Positions 55,865-64,000 of a DNA stretch of 64,000 bases are shown piece after piece. The translations under genes were made by a program, and so were the position numbers. The stretch covers positions 1-64,000 of the forward strand of contig CAVWIS010000018.1 in assembly GCA_963755055.1 (NCBI GenBank), read 5' to 3'. Within the stretch, counting starts at the first letter, position 1; each line of letters starts with the position of its first letter. The notes under the pieces are model-generated. The model was not told the origin of the DNA and ran no database searches. It worked only from the letters and a program-made list of their open reading frames with translations. This DNA is from AP-16 sp963755055 (GTDB lineage Bacteria; Pseudomonadota; Alphaproteobacteria; Rhizobiales; Xanthobacteraceae).

Positions 55865-56263
55865 ATGAGCGAGCATCCCGGCAGCGCCACGCCTCCCTGG
55901 CCGGTCGAGGTCCGGCTGCGCAAGGACCGCATGACGCTGACCGTCGCCTACGACAGCGGCGAGGTCTTCGATCTGCCCGCCGAGTACCTCCGGGTCAAGA
56001 GCCCGAGCGCCGAGGTGCAGGGCCACTCGGCCGACGAGCGCAAAACCGTTCCCGGCAAGAAATATGTGCAGATTCTCGAGGTTCAACCGGTGGGCAACTA
56101 CGCGGTCAGGCTGGTGTTCGACGACATGCACTCGACCGGCCTCTACAGCTGGGACTACCTGGCCGAGCTCGGACGCAATCAGGAAGCCTATTGGCAGGAC
56201 TATGTCGACGAGCTCGCTGCCAAGAATCTTGCCCGCGAGCCGGCTGCCCGTAGGATGGGTTGA
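55865..56263 (+). CDS. DUF971 (GBBH-like N-terminal) domain protein
   Basis: 132 aa. VEVRLRKDRMTLTVAYDSGE, LPAEYLRVKSPSAEVQGH and HSTGLYSWDYLAELGRNQE are the DUF971 hallmarks. Stand-alone proteins of this type are often linked with Fe-S or molybdenum-cofactor genes, which fits the divergent moaA neighbour. ATG 55865 is preferred; one codon upstream is also ATG. The last codons and the TGA stop lie in the GTAGGATGGG repeat. Confidence 0.85.
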   Translation: MSEHPGSATPPWPVEVRLRKDRMTLTVAYDSGEVFDLPAEYLRVKSPSAEVQGHSADERKTVPGKKYVQILEVQPVGNYAVRLVFDDMHSTGLYSWDYLAELGRNQEAYWQDYVDELAAKNLAREPAARRMG

Positions 56264-56342
56264 GCGCCAGCGAAACCCATCGCCGACCTAACCATAGGGC
56301 GACCCCGCCGATGGGTCTCGCGAAGAGCTCGACCCATCCTAC
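56250..56342. repeat. Dispersed palindromic element, copy 2
   Basis: 93 bp bounded by GTAGGATGGGTTGAGCGC and GAGCTCGACCCATCCTAC, with inner GCGAAACCCATC / GATGGGTCTCGCG. It lies between convergent DUF971 and L,D-transpeptidase genes, supplying the DUF971 stop codon. Confidence 0.9.
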
Positions 56343-56345
56343 AAG

Positions 56346-56933
56346 CTAATGCTGCTGGATGATCACCGTGGCGCCCACCCTGACGCGGTCGTAGAGGTCG
56401 ATGACGTCCTCGTTGGTCAGCCGGAAGCAGCCCGACGACACCGCCGTGCCGATCGTCTCCGGCTCGTTGGAGCCATGGATGCGATAGAGCGTCGAGCCGA
56501 GATACATCGCGCGGGCGCCCAGCGGATTGTCCGGGCCGCCGGCCATGTGGCGCGGCAGGTCGGGCCGGCGCGCCAGCATCTGGGAGGGCGGCGTCCACGC
56601 CGGCCACTCCTTCTTGGACGACACGGTCTTCACCCCCGACCAGGTGAAGCCCGGGCGCCCGACGCCGATGCCGTAGCGGATTGCCTGGCCGTTGCCGAGC
56701 ACGAAGTAGAGCCGCCGCTCCGCGGTGTTGATCACGATGGTGCCGGGGGCATGGTTGCCCGCATAGCTGACGGTCTGGCGCGGGATCGGCGATTGGCCGC
56801 CGAACATGCCGGATCGGCCCGGTGGCCCGGCGGTCGGGAAGCGGTCGTCGGGCGAATAGGCGGTAGCCGTGGCGGTTGCCGCCGCAAGGCCCCCGGCGAC
56901 AAGCAGAAGGGAAACGCCGAATCGCAATTGCAT
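56346..56933 (-). CDS. L,D-transpeptidase (ErfK/YbiS/YkuD family)
   Basis: 195-aa exported enzyme that makes 3-3 cross-links in peptidoglycan or anchors proteins to it. Signal peptide MQLRFGVSLLLVAGGLAAAT. The YkuD domain (about 65-192) has TIVINTAERRLYFVLGNGQA and the catalytic motif HGSNEPETIGTAVSSGCFRL, with His and the Cys nucleophile intact. The stop lies 3 bp from palindromic element copy 2. Confidence 0.93.
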   Translation of the reverse strand: MQLRFGVSLLLVAGGLAAATATATAYSPDDRFPTAGPPGRSGMFGGQSPIPRQTVSYAGNHAPGTIVINTAERRLYFVLGNGQAIRYGIGVGRPGFTWSGVKTVSSKKEWPAWTPPSQMLARRPDLPRHMAGGPDNPLGARAMYLGSTLYRIHGSNEPETIGTAVSSGCFRLTNEDVIDLYDRVRVGATVIIQQH

Positions 56934-57400
56934 CGCAAGCCTCTTTCCGACGAAGCCTTGGCGGGTTCATTGCTCGATATGGCGCAGAAAGGCCATAAAT
57001 CCTTTGCGTCGGCAAGCCCCTGCCGCCTGTTTCGGCCGGAGTGTTGCCGGGAAGGCACGTTCGGACCTTCGAGGCAGCGCACACGACAATGCCGGGTGAC
57101 GCATCGTCTTGACCTCGATGAGGTGCGCTTCGCCAAACATGCGGGATTTCATTGCCACGCGGTCGTGTCGGCGAGCCGGCACCGACCTTCACCGAAACAC
57201 GCTACTGCACCCACCGCGGGCCGACGTTTCGATTGAGGGCCCCTGATTGTACAATTTCAAAATAATCCGCCGGGCGAGCAAATGCTATTGATGCGGGTCA
57301 AGTATCTTGATCAAACTGCATGCTACGAGGCTGCGATCTGCGAAGTAGGCTCCGATATGCGCGGCCGACGGATTCGCCCGCGATCGTACCGGTGGACTTG
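56934..57400. other. Divergent intergenic region with regulatory sites
   Basis: 467 bp between the L,D-transpeptidase and the histidine kinase. The kinase frame is open from 57320, but the part before 57401 lacks recognisable protein features. An FNR/FixK-like box lies at 57288-57301, followed by overlapping palindromes TCAAGTATCTTGA (57298-57310) and TTGATCAA (57307-57314). Confidence 0.55.
57288..57301. promoter_or_regulatory. FNR/FixK-type binding site
   Basis: TTGAT-GCGG-GTCAA differs at one position from the FNR consensus TTGAT-N4-ATCAA. At the usual -41.5 position it would place transcription start near 57336, upstream of the ATG at 57401. Confidence 0.5.
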
Positions 57401-59230
57401 ATGCTTCAGGACGTCAGGCTCCTAGGGCAGTCGCCTGCGAAACCGTCCCCTGAGCGGCCGGCCGGTGCGCCGTCGGCTGGAGGCGCGGGGCTCGATCCGG
57501 CCTCGGGTACGCTTGCGACCGCCGCGGTCTCCTCGGCGCTGGAAGGAACGCGCCGGGTCACGGTCTTTCTGCGCGGCCTGCTGCTGGCCGCGTGCATCTT
57601 GCCGCTGGGCATTCTCGTCGCGCTGGCGTCGCACGCCTACCTCGACACGCGCACCGAGGCCGAGGGGCGCGCGCGCCGCACCGTCGAGCTCATCCATCAG
57701 CATACGATGAAGGTTCTGGAGACCGAGGAACTGATCCTCGATCGCGTGCTCGCTGCGGCCGACGGAATGACTCCCGACGACATCGCCCGGTCGACGGCGA
57801 TCACCACGCTGTTGCGGCGGATGAGCGCCGGCAAGGAGCAGATCGCGTCGATCTGGATCCTGGACGCCACCGGGCGGATCGTTGCGTCGAGCCGGAAAAT
57901 GTTCGGCCACGTGCACGCCGCCGAGCGCGACTATTTCGTCGCCCAGCGGGAGCAGGACGTCGGCACCTTCGTCGGCACGCCGCATATCGGCAAGACCAGC
58001 GGCCGGCTTGTCTTCAATCTCAGCCGGCGGCGGGCGACCGCGGACGGGACATTCGACGGCGTCGCCGCCGTTTCGGTCTCCATCGCCTATCTGCAGGATT
58101 TCTTCCAGAACGTCGGCGCCGGGCTCGGCCAGGTCGCCCGCCTCGTCCGGGCCGACGGCGCGCTGCTCGCGGGCAGCCCGTCGGGACCCGATGTCGTCGC
58201 ATCGGGCCCCGCCGACCGGATGCCGGCGGCGGTCGCGTCCGCGGATCAGGGGGTGTACTGGCATGCGTCGGCGCCCGACAAGGTCGAGCGATTGATGGGG
58301 TTTCAACGGATCGACCCCTATGGGCTCTACGTCACTTTCGAGATCGACCGGGCGACCGCGCTGGCGCCGTGGTACGCGAGCCTGAGATTCCACGCCGCCA
58401 TCCTGGTTCCGAGCGCGATCGTGCTCATCCTGGTGACGCTGCTCGCCTTGTGCCGGGCGCGGCGCGAGCAGGCTGCGCTCGTCGGTCTGGCGGCGGAGAC
58501 GCGGCAGCGGGCGACCATCGAGGCCCAGTTCCGCCAGTCGCAGAAGATGGAGACGCTCGGCGAGCTCACCAGCGGGCTGGCCCACGATTTCAAGAATTTG
58601 CTGACTGCGATCCGCATCTATGTGGACGTGATCCAGGGATCGCTGACCGATCGAAAGGTGCGGAAATTCGCCGAGGCCGCGGTCCGCGAGGTGCACCGCG
58701 CCGACAGCCTGATCCGCTCGTTGATCGCCTTCGCGCGGCGGCAGCCGCTGGAGGTGCGGACCTTCGATCTCAACGAGGCGGTCCGCAACATGAAGCCGCT
58801 GCTGCGCCAGTCGGTCGGTGTTGCGGTCACCATCGAGCTTGCGCTTGCTGACGATCTCTGGCCGGTCAAGGCCGACGTCAACCAGACCGAGGTCGCGATC
58901 CTCAACCTGGCGATCAATGCGCGCGACGCCATGCCGAGCGGTGGCACCCTGCGGATCGCGACGTCGAACCGGGACCTCGCCGGCGAGCCCGATCGCCTGG
59001 TCGGCGCCTATGTGTCGATCTGCCTCTCCGATTCCGGGAGCGGGATGTCGCCCGACGTTCTCGCCCGCGCGTTCGAGCCGTTCTTCACCACCAAGGCGCC
59101 CGACAAGGGCAGCGGGCTGGGTCTGAGCTCGGTCTACGGTTTTGCCCGGCAATCGCAGGGAACCGCGGTCATCGCCAGCGCGCCGGCCGAGGGCACCTCG
59201 GTCACCATCTATCTGCCGCGCGGCGAATAG
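57401..59230 (+). CDS. Membrane sensor histidine kinase with dCache sensor domain
   Basis: About 609 aa. One N-terminal membrane helix (GLLLAACILPLGILVALASH), then a periplasmic double-Cache sensor (~90-330; ASIWILDATGRIVASSRKMF, DYFVAQREQDVGTFVGTPHI), a second helix (AAILVPSAIVLILVTLLALC), and the kinase core. The phospho-histidine is in GLAHDFKNLLTAIRIYVDVI; ATPase motifs are NLAINARDAMPSGG, SDSGSGMSP and GSGLGLSSVYGFARQSQG. No receiver domain or adjacent regulator is present. The FNR/FixK-like site upstream suggests oxygen control. A longer start (57320) cannot be excluded. Confidence 0.88.
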   Translation: MLQDVRLLGQSPAKPSPERPAGAPSAGGAGLDPASGTLATAAVSSALEGTRRVTVFLRGLLLAACILPLGILVALASHAYLDTRTEAEGRARRTVELIHQHTMKVLETEELILDRVLAAADGMTPDDIARSTAITTLLRRMSAGKEQIASIWILDATGRIVASSRKMFGHVHAAERDYFVAQREQDVGTFVGTPHIGKTSGRLVFNLSRRRATADGTFDGVAAVSVSIAYLQDFFQNVGAGLGQVARLVRADGALLAGSPSGPDVVASGPADRMPAAVASADQGVYWHASAPDKVERLMGFQRIDPYGLYVTFEIDRATALAPWYASLRFHAAILVPSAIVLILVTLLALCRARREQAALVGLAAETRQRATIEAQFRQSQKMETLGELTSGLAHDFKNLLTAIRIYVDVIQGSLTDRKVRKFAEAAVREVHRADSLIRSLIAFARRQPLEVRTFDLNEAVRNMKPLLRQSVGVAVTIELALADDLWPVKADVNQTEVAILNLAINARDAMPSGGTLRIATSNRDLAGEPDRLVGAYVSICLSDSGSGMSPDVLARAFEPFFTTKAPDKGSGLGLSSVYGFARQSQGTAVIASAPAEGTSVTIYLPRGE

Positions 59231-59358
59231 CGCATGCTCTGGTTCGTCGACGGAAGCATGGGCCATTCGACGATTCTGCAGTACATCCCGATCAAACCTG
59301 ATCGGGAACTTCAGGGCATGATCCCGCCGGATCATCTCGGAATGGATCGGAGGCGTCG

Positions 59359-60162
59359 ATGAATGCGTCGAGCCCAAGCGCGCCGGTTGTGTGGAGCAGC
59401 CATGCGCACGGAGTCGGACGAATCGTTCTCAACCGGCCGGGGGTCAACAACGCCTATGACGGCGACCTGATCGAAGGGCTGGTCAGCGCCGTGCAGGCGC
59501 TTGCCGGCACCGCCGGGCTGAGGGTGATCGTGCTGGCCGGCGCCGGCCGCCATTTCCAGGCCGGTGCCGATCTCAAGTGGATCGACGCGGTGAGGCAGAC
59601 GTCGCGCGAGGCCAACATCGCGGCATCGCGGGCGACCGCCGAGGCGGTGCAGGGCCTCAACGTTCTGCCCGTGCCGACGGTCGCGCTGGTGCAGGGTGGC
59701 TGCTTTGGCGGCGGGACCGGCATCATCGCGGCCTGCGACGTGGTGGTGGCGGCCGACGATGCCGTGTTCTCGATCTCCGAGGTGCGCTGGGGGCTCACGG
59801 CCAGCATCATCGTGCCGCAGCTTGTCGATGCCATCGGGCTCCGCCAGGTGCGCCGTTATGCGCTCACCGGCGAGCGGTTCGGCGCCGAGGAGGCGCGCCG
59901 CATCGGCCTCGTCCACGAGGTGGTCCCGCGCGCCGAGCTCGAAGCGGCCGGCGCCCGCATCGTCGACCATCTGCTGCAGAACGACGCCGCGGCGATCGCC
60001 GAGACCAAGGCCATCGCCTTCCGCCATGCCGCCGCCGATCTCGATCCCGCGACCTTCGACCGCCTGGTCGAGGCGCATGCCGACAAGCGCCGGTCGCCCG
60101 AGGCCGCCGAGGGACTAGCCTCCTTTGCCGAGAAGCGTGCCGCCAGGTGGGCGAAGAGATAG
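59359..60162 (+). CDS. Enoyl-CoA hydratase/isomerase family protein
   Basis: 267-aa crotonase. Oxyanion-hole segments are VIVLAGAGRHFQAGADLKWI and VQGGCFGGGTGIIAACDVVV; the acid residue position is in FSISEVRWGLTASIIVPQLV. The LKWI pattern resembles methylglutaconyl-CoA hydratases of leucine breakdown, but the neighbours do not confirm this. CGGAGG sits nine bases before the ATG. Confidence 0.92.
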   Translation: MNASSPSAPVVWSSHAHGVGRIVLNRPGVNNAYDGDLIEGLVSAVQALAGTAGLRVIVLAGAGRHFQAGADLKWIDAVRQTSREANIAASRATAEAVQGLNVLPVPTVALVQGGCFGGGTGIIAACDVVVAADDAVFSISEVRWGLTASIIVPQLVDAIGLRQVRRYALTGERFGAEEARRIGLVHEVVPRAELEAAGARIVDHLLQNDAAAIAETKAIAFRHAAADLDPATFDRLVEAHADKRRSPEAAEGLASFAEKRAARWAKR

Positions 60163-60172
60163 GCCAAGCTTC

Positions 60173-60266
60173 GCAGGATGGGCAGAGCTCTTGCGAAACT
60201 CATCGACGGCCACTGTTGCGCGCACCGCCGCTGATGGGTCTCGCGGAAATGCTCGACCCATCCTAC
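60173..60266. repeat. Dispersed palindromic element, copy 3
   Basis: 94 bp from GCAGGATGGGCAGAGCTC to ATGCTCGACCCATCCTAC, slightly decayed on the left. It lies between the convergent hydratase and HNH genes and supplies the TAG stop of the latter (60263-60265). Confidence 0.88.
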
Positions 60267-61018
60267 AGGCGATCGTCGGCGCTCTGGCTGCGGCCGCGAT
60301 AGCCGGCCTCGGCCGCGCATTTGGCGGCATGGATGTCGCGGTTGATGACCTGCAGATTGGGCACGCCCCAGAAGCCCAGCAGCAGCGGCCAGGCGGTGTC
60401 GCGATGCTCGCGCCACACCCGGAACAGCGGCACGCGGTGGTCGACCTCGGCGGTTTTCCACAGACGTCTGCCTGATTGCGCGCAGCGCCGGTTCTGCAGC
60501 TTTTTCAACATTCGGGTCTGGTCGCTCGGCGCGTTCCAGAAGCGCCAGGCCACCACGCAGGCGGTGTGCCACTGGGCATTGCGGTTTTGCCCCTTGCCCC
60601 ACAGATCGGCATGCCAGCCGAGCCGGTAGACCGGCTGCCCGCACACACAGCAGAAACCCGGCCCGCGCGAGAATTCCTGCTCACGGTAGGGCGCGGGCGG
60701 GGCCCGAAAGGTTTCCGCAAGCCCGTTTTCCCGCCCGGCGGCGAGCCGCCAGGTCCACCCCGCGGGCGCGCCGCTCCTGGCCGCGAGCGCGCGTGCCAAG
60801 CGGTCGGCGCGGATCGGGTGGGCGCGCCAATAGCCGTCGACCGCGAGCCGCGGCATCGGCGGGATGAACGGCCGCGCAAGGGCGTGGACCAGCACCGGAG
60901 CGGGAAAGTCCTGCGGCAGCGCCCTGGTCAGTCGCGCCAGCGACAGGCGGTTCCGCTCGGCGCGCCATTCCGACATCTTCACGACAGGCTCCCGGCGAAT
61001 CGGCCGCAATCCTGTCAT
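60263..61018 (-). CDS. HNH-type nuclease-like protein
   Basis: 251 aa. The central region has a CCVCGQPVYRLGWH zinc-knuckle-like pair and QWHTACVVAWRFW. The C-terminal part, TAEVDHRVPLFRVW followed by NLQVINRDIHAAKCAAEA, has the D-H, N and H spacing of an HNH fold. The N-terminal ~100 residues are basic and contain no known domain. I know of similar conserved proteins in Alphaproteobacteria but no function; it could be a repair or defence nuclease. ATG 61018 is chosen over a TTG at 61042. Confidence 0.72.
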   Translation of the reverse strand: MTGLRPIRREPVVKMSEWRAERNRLSLARLTRALPQDFPAPVLVHALARPFIPPMPRLAVDGYWRAHPIRADRLARALAARSGAPAGWTWRLAAGRENGLAETFRAPPAPYREQEFSRGPGFCCVCGQPVYRLGWHADLWGKGQNRNAQWHTACVVAWRFWNAPSDQTRMLKKLQNRRCAQSGRRLWKTAEVDHRVPLFRVWREHRDTAWPLLLGFWGVPNLQVINRDIHAAKCAAEAGYRGRSQSADDRL

Positions 61019-61095
61019 CTCGGACGGAAAAGCCTTACTCAATCCTTAATACGACTTGATCCATGACCCGCGGCGGCGACGCTCCCGGGTTCTCC

Positions 61096-61752
61096 TCAAA
61101 ACTCCACGTCGAGCTCCTCGAGCTCGTCGGGCTCGGTCTTGGCGCCCTCGATCCAGTCCCGCATGGCGTCGAGTTCCATGATGGCCCGGCAATAGGCGGC
61201 ACAATCCGAATCGAGCGTCACGTCGTAGGTGAGGAAACGGGTGCAGACCGGCGCATACATCGCGTCCGCCATGCAGGGACGTCGGCCGAACAGGTAGGGC
61301 CCGCCGGAGGTCGCCAGACAGTCGCGCCAGATCGTCACCACGCGGTCGACATCGGTCTGCACGCCCGCCCAGATGCGGAAGCGCGGATAGTGGGCCTTCA
61401 GATTCATCGGCAGCGCCGAGCGCAGATTGCTGAATCCCGAATGCATCTCGCCGGAGACCGAGCGGCAGCGGGCACGCGCAGCGGGCTCGCCCGGCAGCAG
61501 CCCGGCCTCGGGCCTGATCTCGTGGAGATACTCGGCGATCGCCAATGTGTCCCAGATCTTGATCCCGTCGTGGGTGAGGCAGGGCACCAGGAATGAGGGG
61601 GAGAGATGCAGGAGCTCGGCGCGGGTCGAGGGGTCGTCGCTCGGCACCATCGCTTCCTCGAAATCGATGCCGGCCATCCGGCACAGCAGGAAGCCGCGCA
61701 ACGACCAGGAGCCGTAGTTCTTGCTGGCAATCGTGAGCGTCGCTTTGGTCAT
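61096..61752 (-). CDS. Glutathione S-transferase family protein
   Basis: 218 aa. N-terminal ATLTIASKNYGSWSLRGFLL carries the Ser/Tyr region for glutathione activation; VPCLTHDGIKIWDTLAIAEY binds the gamma-Glu part. The C-terminal helical domain includes PYLFGRRPCMADAMYAPVCT. The substrate is unknown. Divergent from the PHA depolymerase gene across an AT-rich 189-bp spacer. Confidence 0.9.
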   Translation of the reverse strand: MTKATLTIASKNYGSWSLRGFLLCRMAGIDFEEAMVPSDDPSTRAELLHLSPSFLVPCLTHDGIKIWDTLAIAEYLHEIRPEAGLLPGEPAARARCRSVSGEMHSGFSNLRSALPMNLKAHYPRFRIWAGVQTDVDRVVTIWRDCLATSGGPYLFGRRPCMADAMYAPVCTRFLTYDVTLDSDCAAYCRAIMELDAMRDWIEGAKTEPDELEELDVEF

Positions 61753-61941
61753 GGATCGTCTTCTCTGCTGCGAGGGCGGCGGACCCCCGAGTGGGAAAGT
61801 CATACCATATGTCTATATTTTAGGCATAATGGTTCTCTGCACAATTATCTCGCAAATCAAGACGGATTGCACTAGGGTTTTCGCCGAGGGGGATGTCCGG
61901 CAGGCCGCGCGGTCGACGGCACCCCGTTGAACGCGACCGGA

Positions 61942-63156
61942 ATGCTTTACCAGGCTTATCAAGCTCATTCCGACATCATGGTTCCCATTCGTTCGCTGGC
62001 CGGGATGGCAGCCGCGATGGGCCGACCACCCAATGGATTCTCCGACCTTCCGTTCATCTCCAATCTGACGGCGGCCTACGAGCTGATCGCCCGTGCCGGC
62101 CTCACCCACGAGCGGCCGCCGTTCGCGATCGACCGCGTGACGGTGGGCAACCGCGAGGTCGAGGTGCGCGAGCGCGCCGCGCACGTGACCGGGTTCGGGA
62201 CGCTGCTGCACTTCAAGAAGGACATCGACGTGGCGCAGCCGCGCGTGCTGCTGGTAGCACCGCTGTCCGGGCATTTCGCCACGCTGCTGCGCGGCACGGT
62301 GCGCACCATGCTGCCGGAGCACGACGTCTTCATTACCGACTGGCACAATGCCCGCGAGGTCGGGCTCGCCCACGGCCGCTTCGGCTTCGACGAATACATC
62401 GACCATATCGTCGGTTTCCTGGAAAAGATCGGGCCGGGGGCGCATCTGGTCGCCGTGTGCCAGCCCTGCGTCGCGGCGCTGGTCGCCGCCTCGGTGATGG
62501 CGGAAGGCGGCAATCCGGCGGCGCCGCGCAGCATGACGCTGATGGCCGGCCCGATCGACACCCGGGTCAATCCCACCAAGGTCAACGAGCTCGCGGCCTC
62601 GAAACCGATCGACTGGTTCGAGCGCACGCTGATCGCAACCGTGCCGCTGCGCTTCGGCGGCGCCTTCCGCCGCGTTTATCCGGGCTTCGTGCAGCTTGCG
62701 GCGTTCATGAGCATGAACATCGACCGCCACGTCAAGGCGCATCGCGAGCTCTACGCCCATCTCGCCAACGGCGAGGTGGAGAAGGCGGAAGCCACCAGGA
62801 CGTTCTACGACGAATATTTCGCGGTGCTCGATCTCACGGCGGAGTTCTATCTGGAGACCGTCCGGCTGGTGTTCCAGGAGCACGCCTTGCCGCTCGGTCG
62901 ACTGACCTGGCACGGCCGGAAGGTGGAGCCCAAGGCGATCAGGCGAACCATGCTGCTCACCGTGGAGGGCGAGCGCGACGACATCTGCGCGGTCGGCCAG
63001 ACGCTCGCGGCGCACGACATGTGCAGCGGCCTGCGCCCCTATCTCAAGCGCCACCACATGCAGGCGGGCGTCGGCCATTACGGCGTGTTCAGCGGCAACC
63101 GCTGGACCAACCAGATCTATCCCATTGTCAAGAACGTGATCCTGGCGAGCGATTGA
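61942..63156 (+). CDS. phaZ: Intracellular polyhydroxyalkanoate depolymerase PhaZ
   Basis: 404 aa. It hydrolyses stored PHB granules to 3-hydroxybutyrate. The N-terminus MLYQAYQAHSDIMVPIRSLA is typical. The nucleophile is a cysteine in HLVAVCQPCVAALV instead of the serine of extracellular enzymes, as usual for this class. Acid and histidine lie in VEGERDDICAVGQTLAAH and HYGVFSGNRW. The ATG at 61942 matches the family start; an in-frame TTG five codons upstream is less likely. Confidence 0.94.
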   Translation: MLYQAYQAHSDIMVPIRSLAGMAAAMGRPPNGFSDLPFISNLTAAYELIARAGLTHERPPFAIDRVTVGNREVEVRERAAHVTGFGTLLHFKKDIDVAQPRVLLVAPLSGHFATLLRGTVRTMLPEHDVFITDWHNAREVGLAHGRFGFDEYIDHIVGFLEKIGPGAHLVAVCQPCVAALVAASVMAEGGNPAAPRSMTLMAGPIDTRVNPTKVNELAASKPIDWFERTLIATVPLRFGGAFRRVYPGFVQLAAFMSMNIDRHVKAHRELYAHLANGEVEKAEATRTFYDEYFAVLDLTAEFYLETVRLVFQEHALPLGRLTWHGRKVEPKAIRRTMLLTVEGERDDICAVGQTLAAHDMCSGLRPYLKRHHMQAGVGHYGVFSGNRWTNQIYPIVKNVILASD

Positions 63157-63336
63157 TCAGGCCGGGCGGGCAGGGTCCCGACCCTCTTCACGTCAGCTGA
63201 CGGACATGGCCCGCTTGCTGCTCGTCGGCGCGGCGATGCCGCCTGGTGCCGGCGCTTTCGTCGAGCAGAACCCTTCCGGGGTGGCGTGCTACGCCGGCCT
63301 CCGTTATGGTTTCGCGCTCTTGGCGGGGAACGTCTC

Positions 63337-63831
63337 ATGTCGCAACGCTTGTCCTGGCCGCGTGCGGGCCTCGTCGCCCTCGCGGTCGCGCTTTCACTGC
63401 TCGCCGCGCCGCTTCTTGCCAAGGGCACGCTCGATGTCGTGGAAAAATTCCGCACCGGCAATCTCGGCCTCGACGTTGCGACCTACACGGATCCGGAGAT
63501 CGCGCCCTATCGTGTCGGGCTGATCGCGCTTGCGGCGGGATCCTCGCGCAACTCCTTCGCGTTTGCCCGGGAAGAATGGGATACGCTGATCGGGCTTGCC
63601 GCCAAGGCCGCCAGGTCGCAGTCCGTCGACGGCGCCTGGCGCGTCATCGGAGACCTGACCGAGGCCGATACGTCCGACGTCTCGCATCTGGTCGTCAGCG
63701 CCGGGTCCGGTGTCAGGTTCGCGCTGAGCTCGCCGAAGGGCGCGGCGCTCACCTATGTGCTTGCCGCGTCCGACATCCCGCGCTTCCAACAGGCGCTAGC
63801 CAAGGTGAAGGCCTATCTGGCGTCACGTTGA
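63337..63831 (+). CDS. Exported hypothetical protein (164 aa)
   Basis: The family is not recognised. A signal peptide (RAGLVALAVALSLLAAPLLA) is cleaved near LAKG. The mature part is a small soluble domain (RNSFAFAREEWDTLIGLAAK, VSHLVVSAGSGVRFALSSPK). Rightward, 180 bp after phaZ, and tail-to-tail with the caspase-like gene with 2 bp between stops. Confidence 0.7.
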   Translation: MSQRLSWPRAGLVALAVALSLLAAPLLAKGTLDVVEKFRTGNLGLDVATYTDPEIAPYRVGLIALAAGSSRNSFAFAREEWDTLIGLAAKAARSQSVDGAWRVIGDLTEADTSDVSHLVVSAGSGVRFALSSPKGAALTYVLAASDIPRFQQALAKVKAYLASR

Positions 63832-63833
63832 GG

Positions 63834-64000
63834 TCAGCGGGCACTCTGCCGCGACGGCGGCGGCGTCTTCGATTGCGCGAAGAAGACATGGCCGGTGAGG
63901 GAGGAGAACACGCCCGGCACCCGCTCGCCCTGCGATACTCGGGCGACCTCGAGGCGGGTGCGGTTGAAGATGTCCTCGACCGAAACGCCCTCGGAGCGGA
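63834..64000 (-). CDS. Caspase-like (peptidase C14) protein, 3' end only
   Basis: Leftward gene cut by the window edge; 55 codons are visible. The sequence GVSVEDIFNRTRLEVARVSQ, then GERVPGVFSSLTGHVFF resembles the end of bacterial caspase-domain proteins, where a G-V-S-V-E-x-x-F-x-x-V/T-R helix and a P-x-x-x-S-S-L strand follow the catalytic part. The catalytic His/Cys would lie outside the window, so the call is tentative. Confidence 0.6.
   Translation of the reverse strand, partial: RSEGVSVEDIFNRTRLEVARVSQGERVPGVFSSLTGHVFFAQSKTPPPSRQSAR

Overview
The window is high-GC DNA of alphaproteobacterial character, most like Hyphomicrobiales (Bradyrhizobium/Nitrobacteraceae relatives). This is inferred from the gene families: TIGR02281-type aspartic protease, DUF1289, DUF6894, an 80-aa protein of a type I associate with rhizobia, orphan ABC_sub_bind proteins, PHA depolymerase, and Tat-exported TRAP binding proteins. 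Dispersed REP-like palindromes fit the same group. No rRNA, tRNA, CRISPR array or replication origin was recognised.

Left end (1-14.8 kb): a 2.6-kb insertion sequence with perfect 22-bp terminal inverted repeats occupies 1-2603. It lies inside an insecticidal-type Tc (ABC) toxin locus. Right of the IS is the open 3' part of a TcB/TcC-type RHS protein (RHS core plus a variable C-terminal domain). Then come a 134-aa gene (candidate immunity or accessory), a giant 3408-aa TcA-like subunit, and a 76-aa protein. TcA carries the VRP1-type N-terminal signature, a PA14-like insertion, the pore-forming helical region and the TcB-binding C-terminus. The 5' part of the RHS gene is outside the window.

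Housekeeping and transport (15-37 kb): dusA, a TauE/SafE permease, aspartic protease plus DUF1289, and a complete livHMKGF-type ABC importer operon with strong REP-like hairpins between the binding-protein and ATPase genes. These are followed by a Tat-exported calcineurin-like phosphoesterase, an FAD monooxygenase, a membrane histidine kinase, a staphylococcal-nuclease-like protein, a GST, an MBL-fold hydrolase, a 3-hydroxyisobutyrate-dehydrogenase-like reductase, Mrp/NBP35, two tandem TRAP binding proteins and a MATE exporter. A 64-bp frameshifted remnant of a TRAP dctM gene lies just after the second binding protein. The intact dctQM pair is about 14 kb away.

Accessory stretch (37.4-49.4 kb): an IS481-family element with a frameshifted transposase sits between the arms of a REP-like palindrome. 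Gene-poor DNA follows, then azoR with a divergent LysR regulator, a SPOR protein, an EPSP-synthase-like enzyme with an altered active-site motif, a DUF2652/SRPBCC fusion, two orphan ABC_sub_bind lipid/solute-binding-type proteins, and a truncated alpha/beta hydrolase whose breakpoint coincides with a dispersed ~45-bp repeat.

Right end (49.5-64 kb): dctM/dctQ, an ArsB/NhaD-type transporter, DUF5681 and DUF6894 proteins, moaA, DUF971, an L,D-transpeptidase, a dCache histidine kinase with an FNR/FixK-type box upstream, an enoyl-CoA hydratase, an HNH-like protein, a GST, an intracellular PHA depolymerase, a small exported protein, and the 3' end of a caspase-like gene. Three copies of a ~90-bp palindromic element (GTAGGATGGG...CCCATCCTAC) lie exactly between convergent gene pairs. 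They supply the stop codon of at least one flanking gene in each case.
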